A DNA stretch of 64,000 nt, from positions 33,113,445 through 33,177,444 of the forward strand of contig CM026391.1 in the NCBI GenBank assembly GCA_014843695.1, written 5' to 3'. Positions 11,933-23,997 of this stretch are shown one piece after another. Under the pieces are notes generated by a model. That model was not told the origin of the DNA, ran no database searches, and saw only the letters and a program-made list of their open reading frames with translations. The translations under genes and the position numbers were made by a program. This DNA comes from Archivesica marissinica (Eukaryota; Mollusca; Bivalvia; Venerida; Vesicomyidae). The number at the start of each line of letters is the position of its first letter. The stretch's first letter is position 1.

Positions 11933-14900
11933 GATACTCAGACACAGATCCAATCGTGTACTCGGACACAGTTCCAATCGTGTACTCGGACACAGTTCCA
12001 ATCGTGTACTCGGACGCAGTTCCAATCGTGTACTCGGACACAGTTCCAATCGTGTACTCGGACACAGTTCCAATGGTGTACTCGGACACAGTTCCAATCG
12101 TGTACTCGGACACAGTTCCAATCGTGTACTCGGACACAGTTCCAATCATGTACTCGGACACAGTTCCAATGGTGTACTCGGACACAGTTCCAATCATGTA
12201 CTCGGACACAGTTCCAATCGTGTACTCGGACACAGTTCCAATCGTGTACTCGGACACAGTTCCAATCGTGTACTCGGACACAGTTCCAATCGTGTACTCG
12301 GACACAGTTCCAATCATGTACTCGGACACAGTTCCAATGGTGTACTCGGACACAGTTTCTATCGAGTAGTCGGACACGGTTCCTATCGAGTAGTCGGACA
12401 CAGTTCCTATCGAGTAGTCGGACACAGTTCCAATCGTGTACTCGGACACAGTTCCAATCGTTTACTCGGACACAGTTACATTCGTGTTCTCGGACACGGT
12501 TCCGCAGTTCGAATCGTGTACTCGGACACAGTTCCAATCGAGTACTCGGACACAGTTCCTATCGAGTAGTCGGACACAGTTCCAATCGTATACTCGGACA
12601 CAGTTCCAATCGTTTACTCGGACACAGTTCCATTCGTGTACTCGGACACAGTTCCAATCGAGTACTCGGACACAGTTCCGCAGTTCCAATCGTGTACTCG
12701 GACACAGTTCCAATCGTGTACTCGGACACAGTTCCAATCGAGTACTCGGACACAGTTCCAATCATGTACTCGGACACAGTTCCAATCATGTACTCGGACC
12801 AGGTTCCAATCGTGTACTCGGACACAGTTCCAATCATGTACTCGGACACAGTTCCAATCATGTACTCGGACACAGTTCAAATCATGTACTCTGACACAGT
12901 TCAATCGTGTACTCGGACACAGTTCCAATCGAGTATACGGACACAGTTCCAATCGTGTACTCGGACACAGTTCCAATCGTGTACTCGGACACAATTCCAA
13001 TCATGTACTCGGACACAGTTCCAACTATGTACTCGGACACAGTTCCAATCATGTACTCGGACACAGTTCCAACTATGAACTCGGACACAGTTGCAACTAT
13101 GTACTCGGACACAGTTCCAATGGTGTACCCAGGCACAGTTCCAATGGTGTACTCGGACACAGTTCCAATCGTGTACTCGGACACAGTTCCAATCGTGTAC
13201 TCAGACACAGTTCCAATCGAGTACTCGGACACAGTTCCAATCGTGTACTCGGACACAGTTCCAATCGTGTACTCGAACACAGTTCCAATCATGTACTCGG
13301 ACACAGTTCCAAACATGTACTCGGACACAGTTCCAATCGAGTACACGGACGCAGTTCCAATCATGTACTCGGACACAGTTCCAATCGTGTACTCGGACAC
13401 AGTTCCAATCATGTACTCGGACACAGTTCCAATCATGTACTCGGACACAGTTCCAATCATGTACTCTGACACAGTTCCAATCGTGTACTCGGACACAGTT
13501 CCAATCGAGTACACGGACACAGTTCCAATCGTGTACTCGGACACAGTTCCAATCGTGTACTCGGACACAGTTCCAATCATGTACTCGGACACAGTTCCAA
13601 CTATGTACTCGGACACAGTTCCAATCATGTACTCGGACACAGTTCCAACTATGAACTCGGACACAGTTGCAACTATGTACTCGGACACAGTTCCAATGGT
13701 GTACCCAGGCACAGTTCCAATGGTGTACTCGGACACAGTTCCAATCGTGTACTCGGACACAGTTACAATCATGTACTCGGACACAGTTCCAACTATGTAC
13801 TCGGACACAGTTCCAATCATGTACTCGGACACAGTTCCAATCATGTACTCGGACACAGTCCAACTATGAACTCGGACACAGTTCCAACTATGTACTCGGA
13901 CACAGTTCCAATGGTGTACCCAGGCACAGTTCCAATGGTGTACTCGGACACAGTTCCAACTGTGTACTCGGACACAGTTCCAATGGTGTACCCAGGCACA
14001 GTTCCAATGGTGTACTCGGACACAGTTTCTATCGAGTAGTCGGACACAGTCCTATCGAGTAGTCGGACACAGTTCCTATCGAGTAGTCTGACACAGTTCC
14101 AATCGTGTACTCGGACACAGTTCCAATCGTTGACTCGGACACAGTTCCATTCGTGTACTCGGACAAAGTCCAATCGAGTATTCGGACACGGTTCCGCAGT
14201 TCGAATCGTGTACTCGGACACAGTTCCAATCGAGTACTCGGACACAGTTCCTATCGAGTAGTCGGACACAGTTCCAATCGTGTACTCGGACACAGTTCCA
14301 ATCGTTTACTCGGACACAGTTCCATTCGTGTACTCGGACACAGTTCCAATCGAGTACTCGGACACAGTTCCGCAGTTCCAATCGTGTACTCGGACACAGT
14401 TCCAATCGTGTACTCGGACACAGTTCCAATCGAGTACTCGGACACAGTTCCAATCATGTACTCGGACACAGTTCCAATCATGTACTCGGACACAGTTCCA
14501 ATCATGTACTCGGACACAGTTCCAATCGAGTACTCGGACACAGTTCCAATCGTGTACTCGGACACAGTTCCAATCGTGTACTCGAACACAGTTCCAATCA
14601 TGTACTCGGACACAGTTCCAAACATGTACTCGGACACAGTTCCAATCGAGTACACGGACGCAGTTCCAATCATGTACTCGGACACAGTTCCAATCGTGTA
14701 CTCGGACACAGTTCCAATCATGTACTCGGACACAGTTCCAATCATGTACTCGGACACAGTTCCAATCATGTACTCTGACACAGTTCCAATCGTGTACTCG
14801 GACACAGTTCCAATCGAGTACACGGACACAGTTCCAATCGTGTACTCGGACACAGTTCCAATCGTGTACTCGGACACAGTTTCCAATCATGTACTCGGAC

Positions 14901-17900
14901 ACAGTTCCAACTATGTACTCGGACACAGTTCCAATCATGTACTCGGACACAGTTCCAACATGTACTCGGACACAGTTCCAACTATGAACTCGGACACAGT
15001 TGCAACTATGTACTCGGACACAGTTCCAATGGTGTACCCAGGCACAGTTCCAATGGTGTACTCGGACACAGTTCCAATCGTGTACTCGGACACAGTTACA
15101 ATCATGTACTCGGACACAGTTCCAACTATGTACTCGGACACAGTTCCAATCATGTACTCGGACACAGTTCCAATCATGTACTCGGACACAGTTCCAACTA
15201 TGAACTCGGACACAGTTCCAACTATGTACTCGGACACAGTTCCAATGGTGTACCGGCACAGTTCCAATGGTGTACTCGGACACAGTTCCAACTGTGTACT
15301 CGGACACAGTTCCAATGGTGTACCCAGGCACAGTTCCAATGGTGTACTCGGACACAGTTTCTATCGAGTAGTCGGACACAGTTCCTATCGAGTAGTCGGA
15401 CACAGTTCCTATCGAGTAGTCTGACACAGTTCCAATCGTGTACTCGGACACAGTTCCAATCGTTGACTCGGACACAGTTCCATCGTGTACTCGGACAAAG
15501 TTCCAATCGAGTATTCGGACACGGTTCCGCAGTTCGAATCGTGTACTCGGACACAGTTCCAATCGAGTACTCGGACACAGTTCCTATCGAGTAGTCGGAC
15601 ACAGTTCCAATCGTGTACTCGGACACAGTTCCAATCGTTTACTCGGACACAGTTCCATTCGTGTACTCGGACACAGTTCCAATCGAGTACTCCAATCGTG
15701 TTACTCGGACACAGTTCCAATCGTGTACTCGGACACAGTTCCAATCGAGTACTCGGACACAGTTCCAATCATGTACTCGGACACAGTTCCAATCATGTAC
15801 TCGGACACAGTTCCAATCATGTACTCGGACACAGTTCCAATCGAGTACTCGGACACAGTTCCAATCGTGTACTCGGACACAGTTCCAATCGTGTACTCGA
15901 ACACAGTTCCAATCATGTACTCGGACACAGTTCCAAACATGTACTCGGACACAGTTCCAATCGAGTACACGGACGGACAGTTCCAATCATGTACTCGGAC
16001 ACAGTTCCAATCGTGTACTCGGACACAGTTCCAATCATGTACTCGGACACAGTTCCAATCATGTACTCGGACACAGTTCCAACTATGTACTCTGACACAG
16101 TTCCAATCGTGTACTCGGACACAGTTCCAATCGAGTACACGGACACAGTTCCAATCGTGTACTCGGACACAGTTCCAATCGTGTACTCGGACACAGTTCC
16201 AATCATGTACTCGGACACAGTTCCAACTATGTACTCGGACACAGTTCCAATCATGTACTCGGACACAGTTCCAACTATGAACTCGGACACAGTTGCAACT
16301 ATGTACTCGGACACAGTTCCAATGGTGTACCCAGGCACAGTTCCAATGGTGTACTCGGACACAGTTCCAATCGTGTACTCGGACACAGTTACAATCATGT
16401 ACTCGGACACAGTTCCAACTATGTACTCGGACACAGTTCCAATCATGTACTCGGACACAGTTCCAATCATGTACTCGGACACAGTTCCAACTATGAACTC
16501 GGACACAGTTCCAACTATGTACTCGGACACAGTTCCAATGGTGTACCCAGGCACAGTTCCAATGGTGTACTCGGACACAGTTCCAACTGTGTACTCGGAC
16601 ACAGTTCCAATGGTGTACCCAGGCACAGTTCCAATGGTGTACTCGGACACAGTTTCTATCGAGTAGTCGGACACAGTTCCTATCGAGTAGTCGGACACAG
16701 TTCCTATCGAGTAGTCTGACACAGTTCCAATCGTGTACTCGGACACAGTTCCAATCGTTGACTCGGACACAGTTCCATTCGTGTACTCGGACAAAGTTCC
16801 AATCGAGTATTCGGACACGGTTCCGCAGTTCGAATCGTGTACTCGGACACAGTTCCAATCGAGTACTCGGACACAGTTCCTATCGAGTAGTCGGACACAG
16901 TTCCAATCGTGTACTCGGACACAGTTCCAATCGTTTACTCGGACACAGTTCCATTCGTGTACTCGGACACAGTTCCAATCGAGTACTCGGACACAGTTCC
17001 GCAGTTCCAATCGTGTACTCGGACACAGTTCCAATCGTGTACTCGGACACAGTTCCAATCGAGTACTCGGACACAGTTCCAATCATGTACTCGGACACAG
17101 TTCCAATCATGTACTCGGACACAGTTCCAATCATGTACTCTGACACAGTTCCAATCGTGTACTCGGACACAGTTCCAATCGAGTACACGTTCACAGTTCC
17201 AATCGTGTACACGGACACAGTTCCAATCTTGTACTCGGATACAGTTCCAATCATGTACTCGGACACAGTTCCAACTATGTACTCGGACACAGTTCCAATC
17301 ATGTACTCGGACACAGTTCCAATCGTGTACTCGGACACAGTTCCAATCGAGTACTCGGACACAGTTCCAATCATGTACTCGGACACAGTTCCAATCATGT
17401 ACTCGGACACAGTTCCAATCATGTACTCTGACACAGTTCCAATCGTGTACTCGGACACAGTTCCAATCGAGTACACGTTCACAGTTCCAATCGTGTACAC
17501 GGACACAGTTCCAATCTTGTACTCGGATACAGTTCCAATCATGTACTCGGACACAGTTCCAACTATGTACTCGGACACAGTTCCAATCATGTACTCGGAC
17601 ACAGTTCCAACTATGAACTCGGACACAGTTCCAACTATGTACTCGGACACAGTTCCAATGGTGTACCCAGGCACAGTTCCAATGGTGTACTCGGACACAG
17701 TTCCAATGGTGTACTCGGACACAGTTCCAACTATGTACTCGGACACAGTTCCAATGGTGTACCCAGGCACAGTTCCAATGGTGTACTCGGACACAGTTTC
17801 TATCGAGTAGTCGGACACAGTTCCAATCATGTACTCGGACACAGTTCCAACTATGTACTCGGATACAGTTCCAATCATGTACTCGGACACAGTTCCAACT

Positions 17901-18036
17901 ATGTACTCGGACACAGTTCCAATCATGTACTCGGACACAGTTCCAACTATGTACTCGGACACAGTTCCAATGGTGTACCCAGGCACAGTTCCAATGGTGT
18001 ACTCGGAAACAGTTCCAATCGATTACTTAGAAACGA
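11933..18036. repeat. 24-bp minisatellite, ~254 units with higher-order structure
   Basis: The unit is ACACAGTTCCAATCGTGTAC plus TCGG. Variants replace TCGTG with TCATG, GGTG, TATG or TCGAG; some read CCCAGG for CTCGGA. Landmarks such as CCGCAGTTCGAATCG (near 12502, 14193, 15527, 16822) and CCGCAGTTCCAATCG (near 12678, 14370, 16998) show multi-unit blocks that were duplicated. A 288-bp (12-unit) block is repeated at about 17050-17340 and 17340-17630. Because 24 is a multiple of three, long open frames appear in nearly every frame on both strands; no single protein is favoured, so I treat it as non-coding. Confidence 0.95.
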
Positions 18037-18960
18037 TCATTTAATTTTTGGCTACACGGCCGTTGAATAATCTAACGTCATAAATATTTGTTTATTCGTA
18101 ATCCTATGCGACAACAGATATAAGCGGCATAACACCTGCCAATAAGGTCAAACTGTTGGCTTGTTTATTGAAAGAATACCCGTTAACAGGGATTATTTTT
18201 ACACTAAGGTTAATCACGACTTAAGGTTAATCATGTGAATTATTGGCCCCCGAATATTGCCCCTGTTTAAGATAATTGCTGTGTGTATTGATAATTGAAA
18301 GGAAAAATTGGCCTTGATAACACATACAGATTGTAAAATAAATTCAGCCGATTTCCCCCAAATACTCAATTATGATTTTGCTATTCCATACTTGGACGTT
18401 CTTTCGAGCAATCGAGTAGTCGAATACTTATTGCCAGCCTTATAAATAATACTTCATTAAGAGTTTCTACATTTTGTTTTGAATCAGATAGTTATATATA
18501 AGGGGACTAGAACAACATATTTGACTATATACTAGAGTTACAATATGCGGCACTGGTTTAAGAACTAGTAGAAATTTTAAGGCAACATTATTATTAACTT
18601 TTTAATCAATTGAAATGGCAGAATATTTTTAAATGTCTAAACTACAGTAACTGTGAAAGATGGAACTTCATTGTTTTGGTTCATATATATAGGGGTTAGG
18701 CTCTTTTATTTTTCAAATTATCTCATTTTATAATAAAGATATGTACCAATGTCCTTTCCCACATAATCTGCAATGCAAAATGATGGTCATCAAATTCACC
18801 AAAATTTGACCCTCGATGTATTGTTAAGATCGATTTATGGCCGGCAATATTTGGTAAGTAAATTGCTTTATTTATTTTAAGGAAATAAGTATGGCCAGTT
18901 GTAAACCAACACTGTTTTATTGTTTATTTTAATCTATAAAATAAAATGATTATATTTTAG
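18037..18960. other. Single-copy sequence upstream of exon A
   Basis: AT-rich, ending in a weakly pyrimidine-rich stretch and the acceptor TTATATTTTAG before the first recognised exon. It contains a short repeated phrase (TTAAGGTTAATCA-like, near 18208 and 18221). I see no further exon, and no promoter could be identified. Confidence 0.6.
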
Positions 18961-19087
18961 CAGCAGATATTAAGCCTGCAGTAAACAGCCAGCAATTGAG
19001 CAGGCCAGTTTCCACAACAACAGTTACCATGGCAACAGACCATATTGAGGCTGTCGTCTGCAATACAGATGAACTTAAATCCGGAGA
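18961..19087 (+). CDS. AIFM3: AIFM3-like exon A: linker and start of Rieske domain
   Basis: The acceptor is TTATATTTTAG followed by CAGCAG, a triple tandem AG acceptor (TAG-CAG-CAG). The exon could start at 18961, 18964 or 18967 without changing frame. Codons run from 18963. The Rieske domain begins near IEAVVCNTDELKSGE, which matches the first beta strand of AIFM3 Rieske domains. The donor is GGAGA|GTAAGT at 19088, leaving two bases of a split Glu codon. The frame is open back to the acceptor, so the internal ATG at 19029 need not be the initiator; upstream exons are expected. Confidence 0.82.
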
Positions 19088-19195
19088 GTAAGTTACTTGT
19101 TCTCTCCACAACACTTCTTAATTTCTTTACAGTTACAGGCACAACAAAAGTTTGACAGATATTGTTTATTCATTATGTCTGTCAGACCATCTGTC

Positions 19196-21512
19196 TGTCT
19201 GTGACATTGGTTACACACACTACATTAATCTATTGTTCGTATGGTTGATATTGGTTACATCAACTACATTAATCTATTGTTCGTATGGTTGGTATTGGTT
19301 ACATAAACTACATTAATCTAGTGTTAGTATGGTTGATATTGGTTACATAAACTACATTAATCTATTGTTCTTATGGTTGATATTGGTTACACAAACTACA
19401 TTAATCTATTGTTCGTATGGTTGATATTGGTTACATTAACTACATTAATCTAGTGTTCGTATGGTTGATATTGGTTACATAAACTACATTAATATATTGT
19501 TCGTATGGTTGATATTGGTTACATTAACTACATTAAGCTATTGTTCGTATGGTTGATATTGGTTACATAAACTACATTAATATATTGTTCGTATGGTTGA
19601 TATAGGTTACATTAACTACATTAATCTATTGTTCGTATGGTTTGATATTGGTTACATTAACTACATTAATCTATTGTTCGTATGGTTGATATTGGTTACA
19701 CACACTACATTAATCTATTGTTCTTATGGTTGATATTGGTTACATAAACTACATCAATCTATTGGTCTTATGGTATTCTCGTGGCGATGGATTCCATCAG
19801 GAATGAGGTCTCGAGAGTAATTTATATAAGTTGAAATAACTTGTTTCGTAATCGAGCTAAAATAAATTTGTATAAAATATACTACATAAATCTATTGTTC
19901 GTATGGTAGATATTGGTTACATAAACTACAATAATCTATTGTTCTTATGGTTGATATTGGTTACACACACTACATTAATCTATTGTTCTTATGGTTGGTA
20001 TTGGTTACACAAACTACACTAATCTATTGTTCTTATGGTTGATATTGGTTACATAAACTACATTAATCTATTGTTCTTATGGTTGATATTGGTTACATAA
20101 ACTACATTAATCTATTGTTCTTATGGATGGTATTGGTTACACAAACTACATTAATCTATTGTTCGTATGGTTGATATTGGTTGCATAAACTACATTAATC
20201 TATTGGTTACACAAACTACATTAATCTATTGTTCGTATGGTTGATATTGGTTACACAAACTACATTAATCTATTGTTCTTATGGTTGATATTGGTTACAT
20301 AAACTACATTAATCTATTGTTCTTATGGTTGATATTGGTTACATAAACTACACTAATATATTGTTCGTATGGTTGATATTGGTTACACAAACTACACTAA
20401 TATATTGTTCGTATGGTTTATATTGGTTACATAAACTACATTAATCTATTGTTCGTATGGTTGATATTGGTTACATAAACTACACTAATCTATTGTTGTA
20501 TGGTTAATATTGGTTACACAAACTACATGAATCTATTGTTCGTATGGTTGATATTGGTTACATAAACTACACTAATCTATTGTTCGTATGGTTGATATTG
20601 GTTACACAAACTACATTAATCTATTGTTCGTATGGTTGATATTGGTTACATAAACTACATTAATCTATTGTTCGTATGGTTGATATTGGTTACACAAACT
20701 ACATTAATCTATTGTTCGTATGGTTGATATTGGTTACACAAACTACATTAATCTATTGTTCGTATGGTTGATATTGGTTACACAAACTACATTAATCTAT
20801 TGTTCGTATGGTTGATATTGGTCACATAAACTACACTAATCTATTGTTCGTATGGTTGATATTGGTTACACAAACTACATTAATCTATTGTTCGTATGGT
20901 TGATATTGGTTACACAAACTACATTAATATATTGTTCGTATGGTTGATATTGGTTACATAAACTACATTGATCTATTGTTCTTATGGTTGATATTGGTTA
21001 CATAAACTACATTAATCTATTGTTCTTATGGTTGATATTGGTTACATAAACTACATTAATCTATTGTTCTTATGGTTGATATTGGTTACATAAACTACAT
21101 TAATCTATTGTTCTTATGGTTGATATTGGTTACATAAACTACATTAATCTATTGTTCTTATGGTTGATATTGGTTACACAAACTACATTAATCTATTGTT
21201 CTTATGGTTGATATTGGTTACATAAACTACATTGATCTATTGTTCTTATGGTTGATATTGGTTACATAAACTACATTAATCTATTGTTCTTATGGTTGAT
21301 ATTGGTTACATAAACTACATTAATCTATTGTTCTTATGGTTGATATTGGTTACATAAACTACATTAATCTATTGTTCGTATGGTTGATATTGGTTACATA
21401 AACTACATTAATCTAGTGTTCTTATGGTTGATATTGGTTACATAAACTACATTAATCTATTGTTCGTATGGTTGATATTGGTTACATAAACTACACTAAT
21501 CTATTGTTCTTG
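19196..21512. repeat. 44-bp minisatellite in intron A/B
   Basis: About 50 units of GGTTACATAAACTACATTAA plus TCTATTGTTCGTATGGTTGATATT. Two subtypes alternate (TTCGTATGG and TTCTTATGG; CATAAACT and CACAAACT). A ~110-bp unrelated segment interrupts it at about 19775-19888. No splice-site sequence is evident in the unit. Confidence 0.93.
19775..19888. other. Insertion in the 44-bp array
   Basis: A segment unlike the repeat, containing AGGAATGAGGTCTCGAGAGT. A similar motif in inverted orientation (ACTCTCGAGACCCCATTCCA) is at about 23760 in the next intron, so both may be fragments of one dispersed element. The family is not recognised. Confidence 0.4.
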
Positions 21513-21659
21513 AGAGTCTTTGTATAGCCATACCTTCTCACACTCTAAGCATCAAAGTTGGGCCAAAAGTTCATTTAATATAAGAAACGTTGTGACAGTG
21601 TTTTAGTTGTGTATTTTACCACGATTGCAAAACAAGCTTTAACAACTTATATTAATCAC
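21513..21659. other. Short unique spacer in intron A/B
   Basis: Single-copy sequence between the 44-bp array and the SINE-like element. Nothing recognised. Confidence 0.6.
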
Positions 21660-21850
21660 GTTCGTTGGTGCGGATGAAAGCGTAAATGTTGTCATTCGTG
21701 TGGGAGGAAATCGGAGTACCCTGTGAAAACCCACCTGTCCGCTAAGGCGACCACCGTACCATCTCACATACTAACCGGACCGAGGATCGAACACGGGTTG
21801 CATTGGTGAGAAACGAGAGTGCTAACCACGAAGCTAATCGGACAACCTTT
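21660..21850 (-). mobile_element. tRNA-derived SINE-like element, degenerate
   Basis: On the minus strand, starting near 21845, the sequence reads TTAGCTTCGTGGTTAGC (an A-box-like element) followed about 30 nt later by TGTTCGATCCTCGG (a B-box-like element), then a tail with GGTGGGTTTTCACAGGG and CCGATTTCCTCCCAC. This head-and-tail arrangement resembles SINEs I know from bivalves and other marine invertebrates. The boxes carry mismatches, so it is probably an old inactive copy and not a functional tRNA gene. Confidence 0.65.
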
Positions 21851-22022
21851 TGGGTCAATAGCTAGCACATCATAGAAACCATAGCCCCTTTATAGACCAT
21901 TTACTCTTTTCCAGCAGTTTTGATTCTTAGAGATACTGTTGAACAATACTTAAAAGATAAAAGAATGAGCGCTGGGCTTTCTTGACCTTGAAGGCAGCAT
22001 AAACCACCACTTCAGTTCATTG

Positions 22023-22588
22023 ACGTCGTATACTACATTTCGAATACATGTATGTGTTTGTCGTATACTACATTTCGAATACATGTTTGTGTTTGTCGTA
22101 TACTACATTTCGAATACATGTTTGTGTTTGTCGTATACTACATTTCGAATACATGTATGTGTTTGTCGTATATTACCTTTCGAATACATGTATGTGTTTG
22201 TCGTATACTACATTTCGAATACATGTTTGTGTTTGTCGTATATTACCTTTCGAATACATGTATGTGTTTGTCGTATATTACATTTCGAATACATGTATGT
22301 GTTTGTCGTATACTACATTTCGAATACATGTATGTGTTTGTCGTATATTACCTTTCGAATACATGTATGTGTTTGTCGTATACTACATTTCGAATACATG
22401 TTTGTGTTTGTCGTATATTACCTTTCGAATACATGTATGTGTTTGTCGTATACTACATTTCGAATACATGTATGTGTTTGTCGTATACTACATTTCGAAT
22501 ACATGTATGTGTTTGTCGTATACTACATTTCGAATACATGTTTGTGTTTGTCGTATATTACCTTTCGAATACATGTTTGTGTTTGGTG
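22023..22588. repeat. 35-bp minisatellite in intron A/B
   Basis: About 16 units of CGTATACTACATTTCGAATA plus CATGTATGTGTTTGT. The unit includes the palindromes TTCGAA and ACATGT. Variants are ACTACATTT/ATTACCTTT and TGTATGTG/TGTTTGTG. All three forward frames are open through it purely because of the repeat (35 bp returns to the same frame every three units). Confidence 0.93.
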
Positions 22589-23309
22589 AATTACCTTGAT
22601 TAACTGGACAGATCAATCTCGTCTAATATTGTATATTACACCTTCCAGTATAATATTAAATTTTTAGAGAATCAAATGGGATTGATCATCAGCAGATCTT
22701 TTTAAACATACATATAGTGATTCAAAACCTGTCAGAATTATTAACCAGTTAACCGGTTAGCTTAAGTTACAAAAGTTTTCAAAGTTTTGTTTGTGTTAAT
22801 GGCGGATCGGACAATGTTAAACATAGTTTCCAGTCATTTCACAGACACGCGATGCAAGCGGATATGTGTTTTTGGCAAAATGCCAAATACGTGTCGTCAC
22901 AATTTTGTTTGTGTTCAAAACGATATAACATATATTTGTGTTTATTAGTGTAAGACTGGCATTTATTTCATGGAGTGATCATCAACATACTTTTTTTCAC
23001 AGCATTAGCAACACAATACAAGTGGAAGAATATATGTCGGTAATCAAGAGATGAAATAAAATCCTATTTTATAAATAAACACAAATCTTTTACTTTTAAG
23101 ATTTTCAAGATTTTTGGCTAATATATTAATTATTTTATCACTAACTGTTCATGATTGTCAGAAAATAGCTACATGTAAATGCAAAGCTACATTAAACCAG
23201 AGGAGGAATACAAATCATTACCCCGTATGGTATTATATTTTAGAGAATCATGTGTACTATTACACCATATGGTATTATATTTTAGAGAATCATGTATTTA
23301 TATTGCCAG
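22589..23309. other. 3' part of intron A/B, mostly single-copy
   Basis: AT-rich unique sequence. Close to the exon B acceptor a 42-bp segment is duplicated in tandem (TATGGTATTATATTTTAGAG at 23226 and 23268); it contains an AG and may be a small precursor of the array growth seen at other junctions. The acceptor is TTTATATTGCCAG|G. Confidence 0.6.
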
Positions 23310-23422
23310 GATGATGGAGGTGGATATTGGTGGCGCAGGTACAGCTTTGCTAGTAAGAGATGGAGCCGAGTACTTCGCCATTGGTCACAAGTGTTCACAT
23401 TATGGGGCTCCTTTGTCAAAGG
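23310..23422 (+). CDS. AIFM3: AIFM3-like exon B: first half of Rieske [2Fe-2S] site
   Basis: The first base completes the Glu codon from exon A, followed by 37 codons. It contains FAIGHKCSHYGAPLSKG, in which C-x-H supplies the first Cys and His ligands of the Rieske cluster. The preceding strand (ALLVRDGAEYFAIG) fits the family. The donor is AAGG|GTGAGT at 23423, leaving one base of a Gly codon. The donor is also the first unit of a 50-bp tandem repeat that continues into the intron. Confidence 0.92.
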
Positions 23423-23682
23423 GTGAGTTGTCGTAGACTAGATATATTGTTACTTGTACAGGACGGAGATGAGTTGTCTGTTATAGAGTAGATATATTGC
23501 TGTTTGTCCAGGACGGAGGTTAGTTGTCTGTCATTGAGTAGATATATTGTTGCTTGTACAGGACGGAGGTTAGTTGTCTGTCATTGAGTAGATATATTGT
23601 TGCTTGTCCAGGACGGAGGTTAGTTGTCTGTCATAGAGTAGATATATTGCTGCTTGTCCAGGACGGAGGTTAGTTCTACCAA
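23423..23682. repeat. 50-bp minisatellite containing the exon B donor
   Basis: Five units (the first is 46 bp) of GTTAGTTGTCTGTCATTGAG plus TAGATATATTGTTGCTTGTACAGGACGGAG. The first unit begins exactly at the intron's GTGAGTTGTC; the corresponding positions of later units read ATGAGTTGTC (23469) and GTTAGTTGTC (23519, 23569, 23619), with a partial copy at 23669. The unit also holds TTGTACAG|G or TTGTCCAG|G, which looks like an acceptor. Confidence 0.9.
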
Positions 23683-23997
23683 TAATTACATTAGCCTCAC
23701 ATTATTGCGCTCATTTGTTAAGTTTATTCAAATTATGCACTTAGAAAATTAGTTGAATCACTCTCGAGACCCCATTCCATTCCCATGAAGGAGGGAAAAC
23801 AGACACGCTGAATTTATGTATCCTTCCTAAGGAATAATCTCACTGAGTGCGCATCACAATCTGGGCACAACTCTCAGCAGCAGCCTTGGACACATGGATC
23901 CTCAGTGTGTCGCACTCTCTAGCATCGACTGGATCGTCTTTGAGTTAACGAGTGTTATAGTCTGTGATTTCTGTGTAACACATGAAATAGGACTACT
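23683..23997. other. Single-copy spacer in intron B/C
   Basis: Unique sequence between the 50-bp and 58-bp arrays. It includes the ACTCTCGAGACCCCATTCCA motif shared in inverted orientation with 19.8 kb, and may be a fragment of a dispersed element. No gene is supported. Confidence 0.5.

Noticed and set aside
11912..18044. Repetitive proteins with 8-residue units (VPIVYSDT, TRTQFQSC, LGHSSNRV and minus-strand forms)
   Set aside because: All frames are open because the unit is 24 bp; the array shows no codon-based constraint and CpG-type changes hit any codon position. No signal peptide or flanking exon supports one frame.
21780..21850. Functional tRNA gene on the minus strand
   Set aside because: A- and B-box-like elements are present but mismatched, no cloverleaf is convincing, and the SINE tail follows.
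22020..22603. Three overlapping frames rich in VCVCRIL-type repeats resembling membrane segments
   Set aside because: They arise from a 35-bp tandem repeat read in three frames; hydrophobicity is a composition effect.
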